Source: Hymenopellis radicata (lineage: Eukaryota; Basidiomycota; Agaricomycetes; Agaricales; Physalacriaceae). Taken from it: 24,188 nucleotides of DNA. The notes beneath the pieces were generated by a model, which did not search any database, was not told the origin of the DNA, and saw nothing but the letters and a program-made list of their open reading frames with translations. The stretch lies in NCBI GenBank assembly GCA_015501595.1, contig JADNRX010000746.1:1-24188 (forward strand). The letters run 5' to 3'. The translations under genes were made by a program, and so were the position numbers. The stretch's first letter is position 1. Each line of letters opens with the position of its first letter. This document shows, piece after piece, positions 9,539-17,327 of this stretch.

Positions 9539-10261
9539 TCATCGAGGTCTCCGAAAATGTGGGTCAGGATGGGAGGTGGAAATACTGTGTATACGGCAGC
9601 GTAGCAGATAATATAGATGATAAAGCACGACGGGATGCAGAGCAGGTACAAATAAGAAAGCGCGAGAGAATGCAAATGTCCATAAACCCAAAGAAAACGA
9701 TATCGCAAGCTTGTGTGCAGATCCCTACGCCAGTTTCTAGGGTTGGCGTTAAAACTTGGATGATTAGTCGGTATGAAAGACGCACATCAAGCTTCATCTC
9801 AATCTTGTCCATCTCTGCCGACAGCGCGCGCGCTTCTCTGTACAATCCCCTCAATGCCCTGGTAATAGCAATCACCCCGCCTTGCCTGGTACTAGTAGAG
9901 TAGTCGCGGCTACGGAGGTCGTAAATCTTGTCCATAAGACTGTTGGTATCTACAGCATCAGAGACTGCTGTAACTGCTGTTAAGAGACGACATACGGCGA
10001 TTCGTGGGAAATCTGGTCCCACAACGCTCGCTGCACAGTGGTGAGGCGCTCAATGGGTATATTCTTCAAGCGACCTTGCGCCTCTTTGCACCTTTGGAGC
10101 GTAGAATTGATGATGTATCCCGGCCAAAAGCGTGGAACGAGGTAGAAGTAAACGGAAGGGGCGGTTGCAAAGCACAATAGAAGCCAAAATGCAGTTGGGG
10201 ACAGCCCAGAGCCCGTCAACTCGGTAATGGCGGCGCTTTGAGGCGAGGCAATGGGCGCCAT
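9539..10261 (-). CDS. Small membrane protein of an unrecognised fungal family, copy A (intact)
   Basis: Three exons read leftward: 10261-9996, 9939-9786 and 9724-9539 (TGA), giving about 201 residues. Donors are GTATGT and GTGCGT. The first intron is phase 2 and the second phase 0, and the positions agree with copy B at 13025. The N-terminus MAPIASPQ leads into ELTGSGLSPTAFWLLLC and one transmembrane segment (about residues 22-42), then the family motif VPRFWPGYII. A polar, probably helical region follows (SLERLTTVQ-like, then REARALSAEMDKIEMKLD). The last exon is hydrophobic (FSLGLWTFAFSRAFLFV) and may be a second membrane segment. A different frame of that exon is also open and hydrophobic, so the C-terminus is less certain. 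I cannot assign a function. Four or five decayed relatives lie nearby. Confidence 0.65.
10182..10235 (-). repeat. Near-identical block shared with 16111-16164
   Basis: These 54 nt, encoding the start of the family signature in copy A, match 16111-16164 (copy C) at 53 of 54 positions in the same orientation. This marks a recent duplication or gene conversion between loci 6 kb apart. Confidence 0.85.
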
Positions 10262-10557
10262 GAATATTGATGGTGGTGGTAGATGGTCATCCTGCGTTAC
10301 CTGTTACGATCGCCTCACTGTCACTAATTAAAGTCGAGTTTGCTCCGATCATTGATCCGATCACAGTCGACGATCCTGCACGTGATGGCGGTGCAGGCGT
10401 TGACGATGGTCACATGTAGCACATTGCCGCTCAACGACCTACCACCACCACCACCACCACCACTTTGGTGAGGATTCCTGCGGTGAGGCTATGCAGTGTT
10501 CATTCACTGTAGACCACTCGCTACGACTACGGCCCGCGGCCCAACACCGGCAACCAC
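10262..10557. other. Leader/promoter region between divergent family copies A and D
   Basis: This holds the 5' region of copy A (CCACCACCATC just before its ATG, also conserved upstream of copy C) and the (CAC)n microsatellite. No separate gene is visible. Confidence 0.4.
10441..10463 (+). repeat. (ACC)n trinucleotide microsatellite
   Basis: An uninterrupted run of seven to eight ACC units, 23 nt long. It lies just upstream of the degenerate copy D. Similar but shorter CCACCACC runs precede copies A and C, so the run may be an expansion of a conserved leader motif. Confidence 0.9.
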
Positions 10558-10920
10558 CAGGATCAATCATTCGTTCGTCGCTTGAGCGATACAAACAGGC
10601 GCAAGATTGCCTAAACGGTCTTCCTCTTGGACACCTTACGGATGAGCAACGAGCGCGTTGTGGAATGAGATTTCTTTCGGGTCTCCGTATGTTGTCGCTC
10701 AACAGCAAGTTAGGCATCCTCTGACTCTATTGTTAGCCGTCTGGTTCAAGAATACGGGATGACTGTGCTCGTCAGAGCGTTGAGAGAACTGTACCGTGAG
10801 GCGCGCGCGCTGCCAGTGTTGACACAGATGGACAGGATTGAGGTGACGCTCAAGGTGTGTGACTTCAATGGCTAATCGTTGCGTTTCTGACCTCCATTTC
10901 AGCGGTTCATGTAGCAATCA
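10558..10920 (+). pseudogene. Degenerate copy D of the small membrane-protein family
   Basis: The match begins abruptly at PGSIIRSSLERYKQAQ, equivalent to PGYIINSTLQRCKEAQ in copy A, so the N-terminal membrane segment is missing. A 2-nt insertion in the GCGCG near 10650 shifts the frame relative to copy A. The family intron is kept (GTATGT near 10688 to TTGTTAG near 10736), and the next exon reads ALRELYREARALP. The block DKIYDLRSRD is absent. A second intron donor (GTGTGT) follows near 10855 and leads into a stop. It is clearly a dead copy. Confidence 0.65.
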
Positions 10921-11674
10921 TCTACTACAAGACCGTCGTTGTTCTCGAACTTGATCGAGTTGGACATAGGGCATGCCAATTCCTTCACAATCCAGTCCGT
11001 TCTCACAAATTCCCTGTCTACTACCAGTATCCTTCCTGGCCTTCGTATTGCTTTCACTGTCTTCAATGCTTATCAACCGTGTCGCGGCGCTTCCCTTGAC
11101 TTGAATTTCGGAACCGTTCGGACGACTTGCTTATTTCACTTACACGAGCGAGCGCACGTTCTCGCATGGAATACACTTTCATCTCGACCCCGCATACGAT
11201 CAACTCGATGCAAACAGACCGTCTGGTGATGACGTCGGGAAACCTTGCCAGTCGTGTCCTACGCTATCCGTGGACGTTGAAATAGTGAAGATGCGTGTAG
11301 CGCGTTCACCGGACAAGTTGCGTAGCGAAGACCTTGGCCGCGGTCAGCTTCAGAAATTAGAGACAACTCGGATCCAAGTCGCTATCAGATCAGGAGACAC
11401 TGGAGGGGAGCATTCCTCTCATAATAATTGATCTGATTTTTAGCATCAAATTCATCACGGTGGCTCGGGAGCTTTCACAGCTGGATACAACCTGAGTGCG
11501 CCAGCACAACCCAAGCGCGACTTCGTTCACGCGACGATCCATGAAGATATCGCGCGCATCGAAGAAGAGACTTGCATTTGAAAAACAAAGAGGAGCGACC
11601 GACCACTTTCCGACGCATAGGAATTCTCCCCCTTGCCACACAAAAACAAAGAGGATCACTCGCCGAACGGGCCC
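10921..11674. other. Stretch without a convincing gene
   Basis: Only short open frames on both strands, none with motif or splice support. A minus-strand frame, 11659-11390, overlaps the 3' side of the DUF6697-like relic but does not resemble that family. Confidence 0.45.
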
Positions 11675-11843
11675 TCAACTCTCGCTTTCTGATGCGTACG
11701 CGCATCTCAACATAGACCGACTTCATCTTGCCTGATATAACCTGCTCCGCCCTCCATGTGACCGACATTCGTCGTCTCATAAGTGCTGCAATACTCCCAG
11801 CGCGCCTTGCCAGTACCCTTTACATCGCTCGAGCGAAGACATT
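11675..11843 (-). pseudogene. Relic of the DUF6697-like family (copy 3)
   Basis: Read leftward, VFARAM matches VFSKRM of copy 2. After a frame change RWEYCSTYETTNVGHMEG matches the copy-2 block EYCGSYETTNVGNIEA. A further frame gives KSVYVEMRVRIRKREL, like QPVYVKMRVRIGLRKL. Stops and frame changes separate the pieces, so it is not translatable as one protein. It keeps the Trp of the W-x-Y motif that copy 2 has lost. Confidence 0.65.
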
Positions 11844-11847
11844 CCGA

Positions 11848-11984
11848 CTAGTAGAAGAGCGGAATGAGCAAGAAGTATAGGGACGAGGCGCTCACAACGT
11901 TGAACAAGAGAAGTCAGAAGGATATTGAGGATAGCCGGAGGCCTGTCAGATCAGCAGCTGCGGCAGTTTTGGGCGGGACGCCAT
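11848..11984 (-). pseudogene. Relic F of the small membrane-protein family
   Basis: Starting from an ATGGCGTCC like that of copy A, then shifting frame, the relic reads AADLTGLRLSSISF-stop-LLLF and SLYFLLIPLFY-stop. This aligns with AITELTGSGLSPTAFWLLLC...SVYFYLVPRFW. A TGA sits where copy A has a conserved Trp. Immediately after it the DUF6697-like relic begins. Confidence 0.65.
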
Positions 11985-13024
11985 GTACTACGTCGATGAC
12001 GGTGGTAGGCCTGCCTTTCCCCTATGCGCTTTGCACGCACTGAAAAGTAGACCAAATTCTAGGTTGCCGCTAGTCAAAGGGCACCGACCTCATTCCTGCT
12101 CAGTTGTCTCCAGTGTATATGCTGCAGAGTCCTAGGTGTATCTGTCTTTTCGAACAATGACAATCAACACGGTCTGCATCGACCAAATGGTACTGCCGGT
12201 GCTGTGTACCCGCCGCCTCTCGGCGGATTTGAACTAGACTCACTACCAGTCGCACGATGGATCTCGCCGCAATGTTTCGAACGTGAGCGAGCGGAGATGT
12301 TACTATTAGGATCAGACGTTTCCGCCCTCGATCTCAGCAAAAACCTGGTCGCCATTTTCTTGCGAGCTTCCCTCCACGTAATGCCTTGTCGTTTGTTTTC
12401 TCACAACTTGCTGGTGCATATAACGACTTGTTGGTAACAGAATCCCCAAATATTACTTATCATTCAATGTATTACAATGCTCGAACATCCCAGCTGTTTT
12501 TCAGTGAAACAGCTTACAGTTGTGTTAGTACTACAGTATCACAGATATTTAGGTGCCACCCCGAACTGATTGCACAGCAACGGTCATCCTACTAGTAGAG
12601 AAACAATAATGGGTATATCCAGAGTGATATTTAGTCCGTGCGACGCGTAGGATCATGAACGAGAGATGTAAACGCGATAATCGTCGAGGAAAGATGGCGA
12701 TGGTTTTTTGCCATCCACTTTCTGCTCTCTTCTCATTGGCCCATCGTTTTATCTTTTCGGAATACTGTAAATCGGAGCCTGGCAGGTACTTAAGTAGTCT
12801 CATAAACCAGCCGTCTGCATCGGTAGGCATCGGTTCTTGAGCATCGCCTTGTACAGCCCCATTTGGCCACGAATCGCCTTGTACACCCCATCTGGTCATC
12901 GTCCCCGGCCATCGCACCCATCTCGTCCCCGACCATCGCTCACTGGCGACCATCGCTCACTGGCCAGATCGTATAACGCTCACTGTGAATATGATCATGG
13001 TATCTCACTACCTTGTACATCGAC
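11985..13024. other. Stretch without a convincing gene
   Basis: About 1 kb with only short, unsupported open frames. It contains small tandem repeats at 12843-12964 just upstream of copy B. No other structure is seen. Confidence 0.45.
12843..12964 (+). repeat. Short tandem repeats upstream of copy B
   Basis: Two imperfect 30-nt units (12843-12872 and 12873-12902, each starting ATCGCCTTGTACA) are followed by degenerate CCATCG-rich sequence. A perfect 17-nt duplication, GACCATCGCTCACTGGC, follows at 12931-12947 and 12948-12964. It lies about 60 bp before the start of copy B. Confidence 0.85.
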
Positions 13025-13563
13025 ATGGCGCCCACCCAGACCTCTGCCACCGAGATAATGGGGTCGGGACTGTCTCAAATAGCACTCTTGGTTTTCTTAT
13101 TCCTTTCGATGACCTATTTCGTCTACTTCTTTCTTATTTCACGCTTCTGGCCGGGATCTATAATCTTCTCGACGTCTAAGAGGCGCGGAAAGGCATTGGA
13201 TCGCTTCGCCAATTCACGACCCATCGATCTTGGTAGCCGCCAACGCGCATTGTTTGACCAGATTGCTCCAGAATCCCAGTACGTAGCCTCTCACTTGCAA
13301 TACTGCGGGCCTCTGATGCTTGACATATCCAACAGTCTTGCAGACAAGATCTCCAAGCTCCAAACCCGTTACGACCAAGCCTGGGATGATGGGGTGCTTA
13401 CGTTTGTCGGTGAATTCAACACGTTGTACAATGAGGCATGTGCGCTCGAGGCAGACATGGACGGCATCGAAATAGAGCTTGATGTATGTGGTTCTCTCAG
13501 TAATCCACCATTCAATCTTAACGTCAACTACAGCAACTGCTTCCTGCTTCAACCTTGGGTTGA
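13025..13563 (+). CDS. Small membrane protein family, copy B (C-terminally short)
   Basis: Exons 13025-13278, 13336-13483 and 13534-13563 give 143 residues. The introns use GTACGT and GTATGT donors at exactly the same codon phases as copy A. MAPTQTSATEIMGSGLS leads into a hydrophobic segment (about residues 17-37) and the motif ISRFWPGSII. The helical part (SLADKISKLQTRY, then ACALEADMDGIEIELD) follows. The third exon soon reaches two consecutive TGA codons, where copy A has TTA TGG, so the second hydrophobic region is lost. The unspliced frame happens to stay open to 13705, but that ignores two conserved introns. It could be a short functional form or an early pseudogene. Function is unknown. 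Confidence 0.6.
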
Positions 13564-14404
13564 TGAACATTTGCATACACTCACTAATACATATCTACTA
13601 CGCTACCTACGTGTATCACTCCCGACTCGGCTAACCTCTTCGATTTCATATATGAACCCTCCTCATAGCTACATACTAGATATCGTGTACGATGAACCAC
13701 ATTAGGGGGCAGACGAGTATTAATCGACACAGTCACGCATGCAGTCCTTCAATTCCACAATGTCTATGGTCAGCGATGCCATAGAAGGGCCAGGCTCCGA
13801 CGAACAATAGCCTTCGGCACTCCCGAAGAACGGTTGACGGCTCGTGAGTTATGACGCGTCGCTGGTGCTGCACGAGAAGAAAAGGAGAAAAAGTATGCAT
13901 GGGGAAGGAAAGCGCGTCAGACGGGGACTAGATAGAGATGACCCAACAACTAGTGAAAGCACGACTTGGGGTGACAGAGAGGCTGCTCAGAACATCCCTG
14001 AGGGCCAGACCCTGTCCAAGCGAAGATCGTCGATCAGGGTCTCAGAAATATGAAATGCCAATAGGCAAACAGAAGCCTACACGAGCACACGTAGGGACGC
14101 GTCGCGTCGCGTTTCATTCGCGATCGTAACGTAGATTTGGTCCCGCAATATAACGGACGCCAAACCCTCAAGAACGTGACATCGTCAACGTGAACTTCTC
14201 CGATGCCGTCCACGACAGCTTCCTCGACGTCTTCACATTAGGGAAAAGACGGATTGTCCCAGATCGCCTGGAAAGTCCAGCACCGACATCCTAAGCATCC
14301 AGCATTCCAGCCACGAGTCTGGCACAGCTTAAAGCGAGATCTGCCATGACCCCACGGTTCATGCCAAGATCATGTAAGGACATGGTCCACGCCGGGGATG
14401 AACG
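13564..14404. other. Stretch without a convincing gene
   Basis: The decayed 3' part of copy B (to about 13705) is followed by sequence with only short open frames. One at 13850-14053 (+) is rich in Lys/Arg but has no supported start. Nothing is recognised. Confidence 0.4.
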
Positions 14405-14641
14405 ATGTGTAACGAGTGGATGGCAAGGGTGCACGAAGCAGCGGCAAAGGTGATGGAAGTAATCTTGTGTCGAGACCCATCCGAGGACAGGTATTTCTAC
14501 GCCAAGTCGGAGGTATCGAAATCGGAAATTGATCTAACTCTTTTCGCGCCGGAGGGTGTGCAAAAGATTCTCCGTAAATTTCAGAAGATGGACCCAATAC
14601 TCGATTTGCGACGACGGGTGGGCTTATCAACACCAAGTTGA
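14405..14641 (+). CDS. Hypothetical small ORF
   Basis: A 78-codon frame starting MCNEWMARVHEAAAKVMEVI and continuing through DLTLFAPEGVQKILRKFQKM has an amphipathic, protein-like pattern in its first 70 residues. I do not recognise it, no splice-supported extension was found, and it may be an exon of a relic. Confidence 0.25.
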   Translation: MCNEWMARVHEAAAKVMEVILCRDPSEDRYFYAKSEVSKSEIDLTLFAPEGVQKILRKFQKMDPILDLRRRVGLSTPS

Positions 14642-15599
14642 CGTAGCACCGGCTTTCCTTGGTCGTTGCGCGTGTTGTTCGCTTGAGATAGAGTGGAGTA
14701 TGAGGGACTTTTCTCCTTTAGAACGGTCTGGCGATGAGCGAGCGGGGATCGCGATAGAAAGAAAGCTAGGGAAGAGAGCTCTCGGCTTCCAATACGAGCT
14801 GAGACTATGCAACAATTAGTCCAAGTACGTAGTTTTGAAGACTGAAAACGCACTATAGCCCGTCGACGTGATGCGGCTACTGCCCTCCATATGCATCGTC
14901 GTCTCCAAGTCAAACGTGATTCTTTCAGGAATCGAGATCGGGCGAACTTGATGAAGTTTGAACAGCCGTGTTCTCGAGCGCGTCGTTGCGTGTGCGCTAC
15001 ACGGAGAAACGCCTAAAAATATGGCTTTCCATTGTTGTTATGATCCAAGTCAAATGCAGAATAGATGCCAGGTCGTCCGCCATGATGGTCGGGGTGATCT
15101 GCAAAGGTAACTACAGTTAAGCTTGATCTCTAACTCTTGAATGCGACCCACAGTAGAAAAAACTGCCCATCACAACAACCAAGCCATCATGATTTCGAGG
15201 AGTTCTGCGTCAGGTCAAAGTTGTTTCCCTTTCGAAATCCAACCCCGACTCGGAGTCCAGAAAGATCGCAAGCCTTTTTAGGTGAGCAACGTGTTCTTAG
15301 TATCAAAGCCTGCACAAACGAACATAGTGAATGTTATTTCTTTTCACTGGCAGACGGGAAGCTGCGGCATCGCATTGAACAACAGGCTTGATCAAGGAGA
15401 TCCACTGCCGGTGGAACGCGACAGTGACGATCTTCTCGTTCACGACATTCATGATTGAAAGGCCCATAATCTGTGAAACACATATGCCGGCAGGTGGCGT
15501 CCACGATCGTGCCTTGGATGCTGGAGACCCGAGGAAGAAATGCTGCATTTGTGTGTAAGTAGGTACGAGCTTTGATGAGGCCTTTCTTGATCAAGAAAA
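14642..15599. other. Stretch without a convincing gene
   Basis: There are short frames on both strands only. The minus frame 15618-15334 joins on from the decayed last exon of copy C but shows no conserved motif beyond about 15600. Confidence 0.4.
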
Positions 15600-16188
15600 T
15601 AATAAATCGCGATTGCATACAAACACCAACAAGCGCAAGAAACGACCGTACAGAATTATGCGCGCATCGCTATGACAATTGCTCTAATTCGCATTAGAAC
15701 TTGGACCGTGAGCAGTGGTAACATGCACACATACATCGAGCTTGAACTGAACCTCGTCCATCTCTGCCAACAGCGCGCGCGCCTCGTACAGTCCCCCCAA
15801 GGCTCCGACAAAAGCAACTACGCCGCCTGCCTCGTCTGGTAATCGCGGCGACGGAGGTCGTGGATCTTCTCCACGAGACTATCGGGATGCACAGCATCAG
15901 AAATCACATAAATCCTTTTAGGAGAAGACACACCAACACGTCTAGTCCCACACAAAGCGTTGTTAATCGGTCAGGCGCTCAAGCGGTATATCCTTCCAAG
16001 GAGGCTTTGGCCTTTTTGCACCTCTTGAGCGTAGAGGCGACGATGTATCCCGGCCAATGTGTGGAACGAGGTAGAAGTAGACGGAAGGCGCGCTCGCAGA
16101 GCATAAGATAAGCCAAAATGCCGTTGGGGACAGCCCAGAGCCCGTCAACTCGGTAATGGCGGCGTTGAGGCGAGGGAATGGACGCCGT
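15600..16188 (-). pseudogene. Pseudogene, copy C of the small membrane-protein family
   Basis: This is closely related to copy A in the same orientation but carries several lesions. The ATG is ACG (plus-strand CGT at 16186-16188). A 2-nt deletion follows in the CCTCAA...CGCC stretch. The sequence ELTGSGLSPTAFWLILC...SVYFYLVP is intact, but the RFWPG motif is broken. A TAA replaces the codon after ERLTD. A 1-nt deletion in GGCAGGCGGCG near 15835 shifts the frame just before ALGGLYEARALLAEMDEVQFKLD. The second family intron (GTATGTG...GAATTAG) is still recognisable. Confidence 0.75.
16111..16164 (-). repeat. Near-identical block shared with 10182-10235
   Basis: Partner of 10182-10235; 53 of 54 positions agree, in the same orientation. 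Confidence 0.85.
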
Positions 16189-16757
16189 GTATATCGATGG
16201 TGGTGGTAAGTGGTCATCCTCCCTTGCAGGTTACGTCCTGTTCTTAAAAACTTCAGATTACGCTTCATGATGACCGGTCCTAGTTCTCACCGATGGTAGT
16301 CCGAAAACTTCACATAACCAGTAGTAGCCACAAGGCTGTGACGACGACGACCTGATGAGGTAGGATTAAGCCGCGGGCTTCGACTCATGGTAGCCTGGAA
16401 AGCAGAGGCTCAAATCGGGGCGAAGTGTCTTGCGAACTGAACACGCACAATAGAGCCAGAACAGAGCGAGGTCGTGTTCGAGAAGATCATCGAACTGGAC
16501 TCAAACCTACGTGAGCACACGTTGTTAGTTGAAGAGAGTGCACGTTGCAGAGTTGCGCACCAAAATAAAAGTACGATCGTTTATTCCCCAGGAATCATCG
16601 AGTCGTCCATTTCCGCCGTATCTTCTAACAACTAGACCGAGATTAGCTCAATTATTGAACAGACAGATGAAAAAAGTCCACCATGGAAGTAAACCCCTCC
16701 GCCATCTTCATCGCCCTCCAATACATCTCTGTTTCCATCAACGGGGATCGCCCAAAA
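16189..16757. other. Stretch without a convincing gene
   Basis: The former 5' region of copy C, with its conserved CCACCACCATCGAT leader on the minus strand, is followed by sequence with no supported gene. Confidence 0.4.
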
Positions 16758-16802
16758 CCGCCATAGCGTCTCGCTCGCGTCGCTTTTCCATCCCCTGCAA
16801 TC
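16758..16802 (-). pseudogene. Relic of an F-box gene C-terminal region
   Basis: Read leftward this encodes DCRGWKSDASET, matching DCRRWKCDASET of the F-box protein at 5062-6025, and the nucleotides also align. Flanking homology fades quickly on both sides, and no F-box motif is present nearby. Confidence 0.55.
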
Positions 16803-16948
16803 TCGCTCGCTCGAACACCAAAAGGAAATAATCCGACGTGGATTGCGCTCAAAAGCCAGACCGGGAACACTCCTCATGGGAAGTGATTATGTTTTCGAAA
16901 ACAGCATGAAAATAAAGACATACTGTGGTTGGGTGATACGACAGCTGC

Positions 16949-17327
16949 TCACTCCGGATAGCTAGTCTGAACCAGTCCAAACGACGGCACGACAAGTAGC
17001 GAGGGAGATGCATTGTCCCGTACTTGGTAGTATTCTGTGTGAACGGCTTCGGATAGACGCCCCAACAACAGGGTGAAAGATGCGAAGTAGATGCGATCGG
17101 TATCCTCCCGTCTATTTTGTCGTCGGATGCGAGAATGAGTAGCCCGCCGCGTCACATTGCCAGCCTTTGAAAGGGTTAGTAATCCAAACACTGACAGTTT
17201 GACATACTGAAAAAGCGCACCAAGACAGGCTTTCGACTCGATACAGGTCGCTCTTCAGCAAGTAATAGTCCTCGTTCCGTCTGAGCAGAAATGGCCTCGA
17301 CACGAGAATCCTCCCAAAAACCAGTAT
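16949..17327 (-). CDS. Hypothetical protein, 3' exons
   Basis: Two exons read leftward (17327-17208 and 17164-16949, TGA) are joined by a textbook fungal intron at 17165-17207. It has a GTATGT donor, a perfect TACTAAC branch site and a CAAAG acceptor. Both flanking frames are phase 0 and open: FLLRRNEDYYLLKSDLYRVE before, then REDTDRIYFASFTLLLGRLS and SLLVVPSFGLVQTSYPE. The upstream end at 17327 rests on a possible GATAG acceptor. Further exons probably extend rightward, for example in the minus frames at 17535-17783 and 17704-17922, but I could not join them securely. I do not recognise the family. Confidence 0.4.

Noticed and set aside
9559..9903. Plus-strand 114-residue ORF
   Set aside because: It is the antisense of copy A exons, which are supported by homology and splice sites.
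10439..10717. Minus-strand ORF ending in a run of Trp
   Set aside because: The poly-Trp comes only from reading the (ACC)n microsatellite on the other strand.
13013..13705. Single 230-residue ORF
   Set aside because: It reads through two introns (13279-13335 and 13484-13533) whose positions and phases are conserved in copy A; the spliced 143-residue model starting at 13025 fits the family better.
7800..16900. Intact transposon (LTR element, or reverse transcriptase/transposase gene)
   Set aside because: The region is repeat-rich, but I found no reverse transcriptase, integrase or transposase motifs and no matching terminal repeats with a coding body.
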